Assembly (NCBI GenBank): GCA_046349315.1 | Contig: JAXMCQ010000002.1 | Coordinates: 310,001 to 374,000, forward strand | Source of the DNA: JAEUMG01 sp046349315 | GTDB lineage: Bacteria > Pseudomonadota > Alphaproteobacteria > Rhizobiales > Aestuariivirgaceae | Reading direction: 5' to 3' | Length of the DNA: 64,000 bases | Shown: positions 36,210 through 44,216 of the stretch, piece after piece | Numbering within the stretch: position 1 is the first letter of the stretch | How the letters are laid out: every line of letters begins with the position of its first letter | Made by a program: the position numbers and the translations under genes | The notes under the pieces: model-generated | Database searches by the model: none | Told to the model about the DNA's origin: nothing | What the model saw: the letters and a program-made list of their open reading frames with translations, nothing else

Positions 36210-37346
36210 TTACAACAAACTCAATTGCTCTCCGGGATGCGCCGGTCGCTTGAAGTGATCGGTTGACAGCTTGAGCCGGTCACGATTGAGACCAAGCCGC
36301 TGGCACGCCATTTCGAAGCGCCGGCCGATCGACCAGGCATAGGGACCTGATCCTGTCATGCGCCACCCGAAATTGGCATCATTCTCTTTGCCTTGCCGCG
36401 TCTGCCTGACGAGCGACATGACCTTTGCTGCCCGATCCGGCATGTCGGTCTGCAGCCACTCCTTGAACAGTTCGCGCACTTCGAGCGGCAGGCGCAACAG
36501 CACATAGCCGGCCTCGCGCACGCCCGCGGCACTGACTGCCTTGAGGATCGCTTCGATCTCGCTGTCATTCACTGCCGGGATAATCGGGGCCACCATCGCA
36601 ACGGTTGGAATACCCGCGGCAGAAAGTATCTCGAGCGCACCCAAGCGTTTCGCCGGCGTGGAGGCACGTGGCTCCATCGATCTAGCGAGCTTCGGATCAA
36701 GCGAGGTCACGGAGATGGCGACTTTGACCAATCCGCGCTCGGCCATCGGCTTCAAAATGTCGAGATCGCGTATGACGAGCGCCGACTTGGTCACGATACC
36801 GACCGGATGACCAAACTCGCTTAAGACTTCGAGAACCTGCCGTGTGATCCGATAGCGCCGCTCGATCGGCTGATAGGGATCGGTGTTGGCGCCGAGCGCG
36901 ATCGTGCGCGGCACATAGCCGGGTTCAGAAAGCTCGGCGCGCAGCAATTCGGCGGCATTAGGCTTCGCGAACAACTTGCTTTCGAAATCGAGGCCAGGGG
37001 AAAGGCCCATATAGGCGTGGCTCGGCCGGGCATAGCAGTAGACGCAGCCATGTTCGCAACCACGATAGGGATTAATCGAGCGATCGAAAGAGATGTCCGG
37101 TGATTCATTGCGGGTGAGGATGGCTTTGGGCGTCTCGACGAACACCTCTGTCTTGAGCGGCGGAAGGTCCTCGAGCGTATCCCAGCCGTCGTCGAACAAC
37201 GCCCGCGAATGTTTTTCGAAACGTCCGGAAATATTATTGCGCGCGCCGCGGCCGCGCATCTGAGTGCGCAGCGCCGTGTAGCGGCCAACGCCAAGGACTT
37301 CGGGATCAAGCCCGGTGCTTTGTCGCCTATCAATGAGAGTTACCAT
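36210..37346 (-). CDS. PA0069-family radical SAM protein (COG1533, SplB-like) with a LexA box
   Basis: 378 aa from ATG 37346. Radical SAM cluster motif CEHGCVYCYARPSH (C-x3-C-x2-C) after SINPYRG, plus GANTDPYQPIE, the second conserved block. The family belongs to COG1533, annotated by likeness to spore photoproduct lyase, but its reaction is not known. I chose the ATG at 37346 because a LexA box and a -10-like TATATG lie directly upstream and the predicted start point coincides with it; longer frames (37355, 37376, 37436) would run through those sites. It shares its strand and a 3-bp gap with the isocitrate-lyase-family gene, which may therefore also be induced. Confidence 0.82.
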   Translation of the reverse strand: MVTLIDRRQSTGLDPEVLGVGRYTALRTQMRGRGARNNISGRFEKHSRALFDDGWDTLEDLPPLKTEVFVETPKAILTRNESPDISFDRSINPYRGCEHGCVYCYARPSHAYMGLSPGLDFESKLFAKPNAAELLRAELSEPGYVPRTIALGANTDPYQPIERRYRITRQVLEVLSEFGHPVGIVTKSALVIRDLDILKPMAERGLVKVAISVTSLDPKLARSMEPRASTPAKRLGALEILSAAGIPTVAMVAPIIPAVNDSEIEAILKAVSAAGVREAGYVLLRLPLEVRELFKEWLQTDMPDRAAKVMSLVRQTRQGKENDANFGWRMTGSGPYAWSIGRRFEMACQRLGLNRDRLKLSTDHFKRPAHPGEQLSLL

Positions 37347-37352
37347 ATCGAC

Positions 37353-37385
37353 CATATAGCGTGTATTCGCGAACATTACAAGAAC
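37353..37385 (-). promoter_or_regulatory. LexA (SOS) box and promoter of the radical SAM gene
   Basis: On the minus strand GTTC-TTGTAAT-GTTC (37385-37371) is an exact alphaproteobacterial LexA operator. A candidate -35 TTGTAA (37381-37376), 17 bp, and -10 TATATG (37358-37353) overlap it; each hexamer matches consensus at four of six positions. Transcription would begin at about 37346, on the ATG. Confidence 0.68.
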
Positions 37386-37444
37386 AAACTTGCAGTTGCG
37401 GGCGAATAAGGGGAGTTTGGCTCCCCGTTTCAACACGCAGACCC

Positions 37445-38311
37445 ATGTCCCCCAAAGATATCGCTATTGCTCTGGTTCCCCCTTTGTCGTGGGGCGCAGG
37501 TTTCACCCTTGCCAAACCGGCAGTCGAGCAGTTCCAACCGCTCTTCATGATGGCGCTGATCTATCTGGCGCTGGTCTTAGTGCTGCTTCCAACGGCGCGA
37601 GCCCCGATTCGCACCCCGTGGCCGTTCCTGTTCGCGATTGCGGCATTCGCCGTGCCAATCCAGGGCGTATTCATATTCCTGGGGCTCAAATATCTGCCGG
37701 CCTCGGTCGCGACCTTGGTTCTACAGGTCCAAGTGCCGTTTGCCGTGCTTCTGGGCTGGCTGGTGGGTGGTGAAGAGATCAACGCCCGCAAGATATTCGG
37801 AACATTCGTGGCCTTGGCCGGCGTTGCCGCGGTCGTCGGCCTCCCGCACGAAACGCCGCCAATTTTGCCAGTGATTTACATCATCCTTGGCTCGCTCTTT
37901 TGGGCTTTTGGCCAGGTCCTTGCTCGCAAGCTTGGGAGGGACGCCGGCATCATCCAGCTTAAAGGCATGGCGCTCGCGGGATTGCCGCAAATCATTCTGG
38001 CAACGCTCATTTTTGAACAGGGGCAGTGGAATTCGGTGGTAACCGCCGGCCCCGAGCACTGGCTTGCCCTGGCCTTCTCGACGGCCGTGGGCTTCTATCT
38101 TGGCTATGCTGTATGGTTTTCGTTGCTGCGCCGGCATCGGATGGACGAGGTCGCGCCATTCGTGCTGTTGATGCCGGTTATTGGCATTGCGACCGCGGCC
38201 GTCGTGCTTGGGGAGCGCATCTCTCCTGTCCAGCTCGTGGGCGGCATGGTGATTCTTTTCGGGCTTGCGATCGTCAGCGGTATCAATCCCCTGCGCCTTC
38301 GCCGCGCCTAA
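37445..38311 (+). CDS. EamA/DMT-family transporter
   Basis: 288 aa with about ten hydrophobic helices in two EamA repeats (residues about 8-135 and 145-285). The GLKYLPASVATLVLQVQVPFAVLLGWL segment is the typical end of the first repeat, and the start MSPKDIAIALVPPLSWGAGF is typical of the O-acetylserine/cysteine exporter-like branch (EamA/YdeD). Export of amino acids or metabolites is likely; substrate unknown. Divergent from the radical SAM gene, so the LexA box at 37371 could affect it as well. Confidence 0.83.
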   Translation: MSPKDIAIALVPPLSWGAGFTLAKPAVEQFQPLFMMALIYLALVLVLLPTARAPIRTPWPFLFAIAAFAVPIQGVFIFLGLKYLPASVATLVLQVQVPFAVLLGWLVGGEEINARKIFGTFVALAGVAAVVGLPHETPPILPVIYIILGSLFWAFGQVLARKLGRDAGIIQLKGMALAGLPQIILATLIFEQGQWNSVVTAGPEHWLALAFSTAVGFYLGYAVWFSLLRRHRMDEVAPFVLLMPVIGIATAAVVLGERISPVQLVGGMVILFGLAIVSGINPLRLRRA

Positions 38312-38349
38312 ATGATGCAGTTACTTCCTCGTGCGTAAATTAGGCGGTT

Positions 38350-40311
38350 ATGAAGCGTAAAGTCGGGCTTTTCCTTTTTGCCGTCATGCTCCTGGTGACG
38401 CTCGGCGCCACCTTGGTCGTGTCGCTTGCCATGTATCGCCTGGTGTCGGCCCGGCAAGCCCAGGAGATCGCCGGAATCGAAATGGGCCTCAGCGAGCGCT
38501 TCGAAGTCTTCGAAGACATGCTGCGCAGCCAGCATCACCTCGTCAAAACGCACATGGAGACGGTACTGCCGCAGATCGCCGCCGACATCACGGCGATGCA
38601 GGCGGTACCGGAGACGCTGACCAAGCAGCAGATGGAGGCGCTAACCAAGAAATACGGCGTAGAGCACATTTACTTCATCAACCGCGATCACCGGGTGTTC
38701 CAGACCGACCTCGCAGCCGATTTGAACCTGCAATTCCCGACCAGTGAGTTCACCGGCTTCCTCGACACCGTCTTCGACAAGGGCGAGGTGATGAGCGCTG
38801 GAATCGACATGTCGTCGCAAACGGGGAAGCTCCAGACTTACAGCTACTTTGGACCGCGGGGCACCGACTATATCGTCGAGACATCAACAGAGCTGCGTCC
38901 CAGTATCGAACGCGGCGACTTTCCATGGATGGGCGAATATTTCTTCGATCAGATGTTCGCCGATGCCGTGACCAACAATCAATATCTGAAGGATGTCGAC
39001 ATCTTCCTGGTCACGCCGGCCGCGACCTGGTCGCTGCTCGATGTCGGCGAGAAGCTCTCGCCCGACATTGTTGAGCGCGTGGCGAAGGAAGACAGGGTCG
39101 AGATCCCCAGCGCCGATGACGATGTGCTGACGATCTATAGCAAACACGTCAACCAGGACGATCCCGAGCAGGATCCTGTCGCCAACAAGATGATCATTAG
39201 GCAAGTGTCCTACGATATCGGCCTTGCCCGTCAGGCGGTGCAGCAAGTCCTCTTCAGCTCGCTCGCGGTGCTCTTGCTGCTTCTGCCGCTTGTCTACATC
39301 ATCGCCTCGCGTCTCCTTCAGAGGCAACTCCTCGATCCGTTGTTCAAATTGCGCAGCCAGGCCCGCGCCATTGCCGACGGCGATCTCGAACAGTCGATTG
39401 CAGACACGGCGCGGCGCGACGAGATTGGCCACTTGGCCTCGAGTTTCGCCAGCATGCGCGACGCTGTCCGCCGCACCATTACTGATTTACGGGACACCAA
39501 TGCTTCAATCGAGCGCTTCGTCCCCAAGCCCTTCCTCACGATCATGGGCAAGCCCTCCATCGTATCGGTGCAGCTTGGCGACAACCGTCGCCGCGACATG
39601 ACTGTACTCTTTTCCGATATCCGCAACTTCACCGGCCTCTCGGAGCGCATGACGCCAGACGAGAACTTTGCTTTCATCAACTCCTATCTCGAGCGCATGG
39701 GGCCGGTCATCCGCGCCCATAACGGCTTCATCGACAAGTATATCGGCGATGCAATCATGGCATTGTTCGAGGCGGCGGATGACGCTGTGCGCGCCGGTCT
39801 CGCCATGCTCGAAACGCTGGACGCCTTCAATGTGGAGCGTCAGAAGGCCAGCTTGCCGACGATCGGCATTGGCATTGGACTTAACAGCGGCTCATTGATG
39901 CTCGGCACGATTGGCGAGCGCGATCGCATGGACGGCACCGTTATTTCGGATGCGGTCAATCTTGCGGCGCGCATCGAAAGCCTGACCAAAACGTACAAAG
40001 TCAGTCTGCTCATCACCCAGAACACCTACAATCAACTTTCGGCGTCGCGCGCTTTTTCGATCCGGCCGATCGACATCGTCGTCGTCAAGGGCAAGACCGA
40101 AGCCGTGGCCATCTACGAAGTATACGATCACAATCCGGTTGCCGAGCGCGAGGCCAAGGAGTTCACACGCGATCTCCTGCAGTCCGGTGTCGAGGCGCTG
40201 GCAAAGGGCGACACTACCGTTGCGCGGCAATTGTTCACGCGTAGCCTCACGCTGTTGCCGGGGGATCCGGCCGCCACCAATCTTCTTAAATGCTGTGGCG
40301 AAGTGGGCTAG
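38350..40311 (+). CDS. Membrane-bound class III adenylate cyclase with extracytoplasmic sensor and HAMP
   Basis: 653 aa. A first membrane helix (about 8-28), a 270-residue extracytoplasmic sensor domain (about 35-295, cache-like, beginning with a coiled coil), a second helix (about 296-315), HAMP (about 320-370), and a class III cyclase domain (about 410-600). Catalytic residues are present: metal Asp423 and Asp467, substrate Lys463 and Asp534, transition-state Asn537 and Arg541; these predict ATP as substrate. The C-terminal 50 residues form a TPR-like helix pair. It overlaps convergent moaB by 4 bp. Confidence 0.9.
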   Translation: MKRKVGLFLFAVMLLVTLGATLVVSLAMYRLVSARQAQEIAGIEMGLSERFEVFEDMLRSQHHLVKTHMETVLPQIAADITAMQAVPETLTKQQMEALTKKYGVEHIYFINRDHRVFQTDLAADLNLQFPTSEFTGFLDTVFDKGEVMSAGIDMSSQTGKLQTYSYFGPRGTDYIVETSTELRPSIERGDFPWMGEYFFDQMFADAVTNNQYLKDVDIFLVTPAATWSLLDVGEKLSPDIVERVAKEDRVEIPSADDDVLTIYSKHVNQDDPEQDPVANKMIIRQVSYDIGLARQAVQQVLFSSLAVLLLLLPLVYIIASRLLQRQLLDPLFKLRSQARAIADGDLEQSIADTARRDEIGHLASSFASMRDAVRRTITDLRDTNASIERFVPKPFLTIMGKPSIVSVQLGDNRRRDMTVLFSDIRNFTGLSERMTPDENFAFINSYLERMGPVIRAHNGFIDKYIGDAIMALFEAADDAVRAGLAMLETLDAFNVERQKASLPTIGIGIGLNSGSLMLGTIGERDRMDGTVISDAVNLAARIESLTKTYKVSLLITQNTYNQLSASRAFSIRPIDIVVVKGKTEAVAIYEVYDHNPVAEREAKEFTRDLLQSGVEALAKGDTTVARQLFTRSLTLLPGDPAATNLLKCCGEVG

Positions 40312-40853
40312 CCCTTCTTTCGCTTCTGATGCTCTTCGAGACGGGGCATGATCTCGACGAAATTGCATGGCGAATGGCGATAGTCGAGCTGCGCTTTGAG
40401 GATATCGTCCCATGCATCCCGGCAGGCACCCGGCGAACCCGGCAGGCAGAAAATATACTTCCCCTTGGCAACGCCGCCGGTGGCGCGCGACTGAACGGTC
40501 GATGTGCCGATCTTGCCGAAGGAAACGATGTGGAAGAGCGTCGCGAAACCCTCGATTTCTTTCTCGAAAAGCGGACGCATCGCCTCGATTGTCACATCGC
40601 GCCCGGTGAGGCCGGTTCCGCCCGTAGAGATGATGACATCGATGTCGTTGCGATTGAGCCAATCCCGCATGCAGCTGCGAATCGCCCTGATATCATCCTT
40701 CACGATCTTGCGGGCCGAAAGCTGGTGACCAGCCTCCGCAATCCGATCGGATAAGGTCTGGCCGGATTTGTCATCGCCAAGAGTCCGCGTATCCGAAACC
40801 GTCAGGACGGCGATTCGTACAGCGATGAAGGAGCGATCCTCGATACGCGCCAT
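40308..40853 (-). CDS. moaB: Molybdenum cofactor biosynthesis protein B
   Basis: A 181-aa MogA/MoaB-fold protein that binds molybdopterin and takes part in its adenylylation. Motifs: VLTVSDTRT near residue 16, DVIISTGGTGLTGRDVT (about 72-88), and CLPGSPGACRDAWDDIL (about 135-151). Length and C-terminus (R-x-x-PCNF) are typical of MoaB. Other cofactor genes are absent nearby. It follows a LysE gene and a uracil-DNA glycosylase gene on the same strand. Confidence 0.92.
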   Translation of the reverse strand: MARIEDRSFIAVRIAVLTVSDTRTLGDDKSGQTLSDRIAEAGHQLSARKIVKDDIRAIRSCMRDWLNRNDIDVIISTGGTGLTGRDVTIEAMRPLFEKEIEGFATLFHIVSFGKIGTSTVQSRATGGVAKGKYIFCLPGSPGACRDAWDDILKAQLDYRHSPCNFVEIMPRLEEHQKRKKG

Positions 40854-40884
40854 AAGTCAAGCATACGCCAAAATTAAAGCCGCG

Positions 40885-41511
40885 TCACTTACGTTCGAAT
40901 GCCAAACGCACCGCGAGTATAAAAAAAACGATGGATGAAGCGTAGGCGAACCCGCGGGCGACGCGTGCGCTTGTCGCAAGTCTTCGTCCGATGCCGCCCG
41001 ACAGCAGGGCGACTAGTAAATTTACTAGTGTGCCGCCGATGTTGAAGAGCGTTCCGAGTATCAATAATTGCAGTAGCGGCATTCCGCTTTCGGGCCGGAT
41101 GAACGGCGGCAGGAATGCGAACATGAAAACGATAACCTTGGGATTAAGGAGATTTACTAAGGTTCCATCCCGCCACGCGCGCCAATTGTTTCCATTGACG
41201 TTAACGTTAGCTTGGATGGGCCCGGACCCCGTAAGTGTCTTCCAGGCGATCCAGAGAAGATAAGCCACACCGAACCATCGGATGCTTTCGAAAATCACGG
41301 GGTTCTCTTTGAGGATCACAGCCACTCCAAGCGCGACGAGGCTGAGATGAATGATTGAACCGGTCGCGATGCCAAGGCTTGCCGCGATTCCGCGGCCGTG
41401 TCCGCCTTTGATACTCTGACCAAGCACGAACATCATGTCATTGCCGGGCGTGAGATTGAGTAGCAATGCGGCTGAGAGAAATACCATCAAATCGGGCAGG
41501 GCGATTGGCAC
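40885..41511 (-). CDS. LysE/RhtB-family amino-acid exporter
   Basis: 208 aa, about six helices. NLTPGNDMMFVLGQSIKGGHGRG and the loop NLLNPKVIVFMFAFLPPF are signature blocks of the RhtB/LysE family. It exports an amino acid or related metabolite; which one is unknown. It lies 6 bp after the uracil-DNA glycosylase gene and 31 bp before moaB. A second LysE-family gene lies at 60809. Confidence 0.86.
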   Translation of the reverse strand: MPIALPDLMVFLSAALLLNLTPGNDMMFVLGQSIKGGHGRGIAASLGIATGSIIHLSLVALGVAVILKENPVIFESIRWFGVAYLLWIAWKTLTGSGPIQANVNVNGNNWRAWRDGTLVNLLNPKVIVFMFAFLPPFIRPESGMPLLQLLILGTLFNIGGTLVNLLVALLSGGIGRRLATSARVARGFAYASSIVFFILAVRLAFERK

Positions 41512-41517
41512 GTCGGT

Positions 41518-42372
41518 TCAGCGCGAAGAAAGGTTGTCGAGTCGTTCGCGCAGCGACAGCAGATCGCGCCACGCGAGCTTTTTCTGTACCGGCTGGCGCA
41601 GCAGGTAGGCCGGATGCAAAGTCGCAAGCAGCGGAATTGTCCCATTGCCTAGCGCGACGTCGAACCAACGGCCGCGCAATTTCAGAATTCCATCCGTAAG
41701 ATTCATCATGCGCTGCGTGGGGGTCGCTCCGACGCAAAGGATGAGACGCGGCCGCATGAGCTCCACCAGACGAGAAACGAAAGGCATGCACATCGCCGTT
41801 TCCGCTTCCGTCGGCTTGCGATTGCCGGGTGGTCGCCAAAAGATTGTGTTGGTGATGAGCACCGCGCGCGCCGGATCATCGGCGCGCCGATCGAGCTCAA
41901 TTGCCGCCAGCATGCGGTCGAGAAGCTGTCCGGAACGCCCGACAAACGGCTTCCCCTGCAAATCTTCTTCATTACCGGGCGCCTCGCCGATGACAAGCAC
42001 ATGAGCGTCCGGATTGCCGTCCGAGAAACACAGATTGGTTGCGGTCTTGCGCAGTGGGCAGGCATCGAACTGCGCCAAGGCCGCTGCAAGTTCGGCAAGC
42101 GATGAGCAGGCGGCTGCGATTGCACGCGCGTCTTGAACCGAATCGGAGGCAGATGGCTTTGGCTGGGCTGGCGAGATCGGCGCCGCAGCACGTATCGGGC
42201 GGTTCTCCGAAACCTCGAGCCGCGCAGCCGGTTGCGCACGCGGCGCTTCGCCGGCCGTCGCCAGGCGATTGACCGGACTTTCCCCTATAATTTCGTCGGC
42301 GCCCATCTCGACCAGCCAGAGCAAGGCTTGAGCCGCGTGAGCAGGGGTCATGTCGGCGATAGGTTGGGGCAT
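41518..42372 (-). CDS. Uracil-DNA glycosylase, family 4-like
   Basis: 284 aa. The first 90 residues are low-complexity Ala/Pro-rich and look disordered; the catalytic domain follows. Motif A is GEAPGNEEDLQGKPFVGRSG (split over about residues 131-150), motif B is HPAYLLRQP. Cysteines for an iron-sulfur cluster are present at CPLR, NLCF, MCMPF and LILCVG, although their spacing is not the textbook family 4 pattern. Removes uracil arising from cytosine deamination. Divergent from ETF-QO with 79 bp between starts. Confidence 0.83.
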   Translation of the reverse strand: MPQPIADMTPAHAAQALLWLVEMGADEIIGESPVNRLATAGEAPRAQPAARLEVSENRPIRAAAPISPAQPKPSASDSVQDARAIAAACSSLAELAAALAQFDACPLRKTATNLCFSDGNPDAHVLVIGEAPGNEEDLQGKPFVGRSGQLLDRMLAAIELDRRADDPARAVLITNTIFWRPPGNRKPTEAETAMCMPFVSRLVELMRPRLILCVGATPTQRMMNLTDGILKLRGRWFDVALGNGTIPLLATLHPAYLLRQPVQKKLAWRDLLSLRERLDNLSSR

Positions 42373-42451
42373 GTCTCAATCGAAGCTTGTCTCTCCGGGG
42401 CCCGTCACTATAACAGGGCCAAATCATGAATACAGTCCGGGAGTGAGAAGA

Positions 42452-44098
42452 GTGGAACAAGTTCAGCGCGACGTCATGGAATATGACGTCGTGATCGTCG
42501 GCGCCGGCCCAGCTGGCCTTGCCGCCGCCATCCGCCTCAAGCAGGTCGCCCCGGACGCCACTGTCTGCGTGCTGGAAAAAGGCTCGGAAGTCGGCGCTCA
42601 TATTCTCTCAGGCGCGGTCATGGACCCGATCGCGCTGAACGAACTCATTCCGGATTGGAAGGAAAAGGGTGCGCCCCTCGATACACCTGTCACCGATGAC
42701 AGGTTCTTTGTGTTGGGTCCATCCGGCTCAGTGCGGCTTCCCAATGCGATGATGCCGCCGCTCATGAACAATCATGGCAATTATGCCGGGTCGCTCGGAA
42801 ATCTTTGCCGGTGGTTGGGCCAACAGGCAGAAGCCCTGGGCGTCGAAATCTATCCGGGCTTCGCCTGCTCGGAAGTACTCTACCGCGAAGACGGCTCGGT
42901 GAAGGGGGTCGTTGCTGGCGTCTTCGGCATTGCCAAGGACGGCACGCACAAGCCCGACTATCAGCCAGGCATGGAACTGCACGGCAAGTATGTGTTCATT
43001 GCCGAAGGCGTGCGCGGATCGCTCGCCAAGGAAATCATCTCGCGCTTCGACTTGTCGGCGGGCCGCGAACCGCAGAAATTCGGCCTTGGCATGAAGGAAT
43101 TATGGGAAGTCGATCCCGCGGTCCACAAGCCGGGGCAAGTAACTCACACCATGGGTTGGCCGCTTGGTACCAAGACCGGAGGCGGCTCCTTCATGTATCA
43201 TATCGACAAGAATCTCGTTTCGGTCGGATTCGTCGTCCATCTCAACTACCAGAATCCCTATCTCTATCCCTATGCCGAATTTCAGCGTTTCAAACACCAT
43301 CCATTGATCGAGCCGGTGCTGCGCGGCGGACGGCGCGTCGCCTATGGCGCCCGCGCCATCACCGAAGGCGGTTGGCAGTCGCTCCCGAAGCTATACTTCC
43401 CCGGCGGCGTTCTCATCGGCTGCTCGGCGGGTGTAGTAAACGTTCCGCGCATCAAGGGTTCGCATAATGCGATGAAGACTGGCATGCTGGCGGCTGAGGC
43501 TGCGGCGGCGGCCCTTGCAGCCGGCCGTGCCGGTGACGAGCTTAAGGATTATGAAGCGGCCTATAAGAAATCATGGGTCTATGAAGACCTGCGCCGCGTT
43601 CGCAACGTCAAACCCATGTGGTCGAAGCTCGGTCTAGTCGGCGGCCTGACCCTGGGTGGGCTCGATATGTGGCTCAACCAACTGTTCGGATTTGGTTTGG
43701 GCACGTGGAGCCACGGCAAGCCGGACTACGCGACTTTGAAGCCGGCCTCAGCCTGCAGGCCGATCGCCTATCCCAAGCCGGACGGTGTCATTTCCTTTGA
43801 CCGCCTGACCAATGTCGCCTTCTCAGCCACCAATCATGAGGAAGACGAGCCGGCACACCTGAAGCTGAAGGATCCGTCGGCTCCCATCGACGTCAACCTG
43901 CCGCGTTGGGCCGAGCCTGCTCAGCGCTATTGCCCGGCCGGAGTCTACGAGGTGGTTGGGGAAGGAGCGGAAGCTCGATTTCAGATCAACCACCAAAACT
44001 GCGTCCACTGCAAAACCTGTGATATAAAGGACCCGTCACAAAACATCGTTTGGACGGTGCCGCAGGGTGGCGAAGGCCCAAACTACCCGAATATGTGA
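42452..44098 (+). CDS. Electron transfer flavoprotein-ubiquinone oxidoreductase
   Basis: Passes electrons from fatty-acid and amino-acid dehydrogenases, via ETF, to ubiquinone at the inner membrane. 548 aa from GTG 42452 (MEQVQRDVMEYDVVIVG, the usual beginning), with GGGAG 8 bp upstream; the in-frame ATG at 42371 would overlap the divergent glycosylase gene start. FAD-binding GAGPAGLAAA near residue 18, the quinone-binding middle, and a C-terminal 4Fe-4S ferredoxin motif CVHCKTCD. It would serve dehydrogenases such as the one at 31131. Confidence 0.93.
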   Translation: MEQVQRDVMEYDVVIVGAGPAGLAAAIRLKQVAPDATVCVLEKGSEVGAHILSGAVMDPIALNELIPDWKEKGAPLDTPVTDDRFFVLGPSGSVRLPNAMMPPLMNNHGNYAGSLGNLCRWLGQQAEALGVEIYPGFACSEVLYREDGSVKGVVAGVFGIAKDGTHKPDYQPGMELHGKYVFIAEGVRGSLAKEIISRFDLSAGREPQKFGLGMKELWEVDPAVHKPGQVTHTMGWPLGTKTGGGSFMYHIDKNLVSVGFVVHLNYQNPYLYPYAEFQRFKHHPLIEPVLRGGRRVAYGARAITEGGWQSLPKLYFPGGVLIGCSAGVVNVPRIKGSHNAMKTGMLAAEAAAAALAAGRAGDELKDYEAAYKKSWVYEDLRRVRNVKPMWSKLGLVGGLTLGGLDMWLNQLFGFGLGTWSHGKPDYATLKPASACRPIAYPKPDGVISFDRLTNVAFSATNHEEDEPAHLKLKDPSAPIDVNLPRWAEPAQRYCPAGVYEVVGEGAEARFQINHQNCVHCKTCDIKDPSQNIVWTVPQGGEGPNYPNM

Positions 44099-44216
44099 AG
44101 AAATCCGGTCATCTGGAGGTCCAACTGGCCCTTGCAGGAACCAAGAAAAAACCTCAATTTCCGACCAAGACGGTCACGGCCCGAATTCAACACCGGTGAT
44201 GGTGAGATATCAGAAA

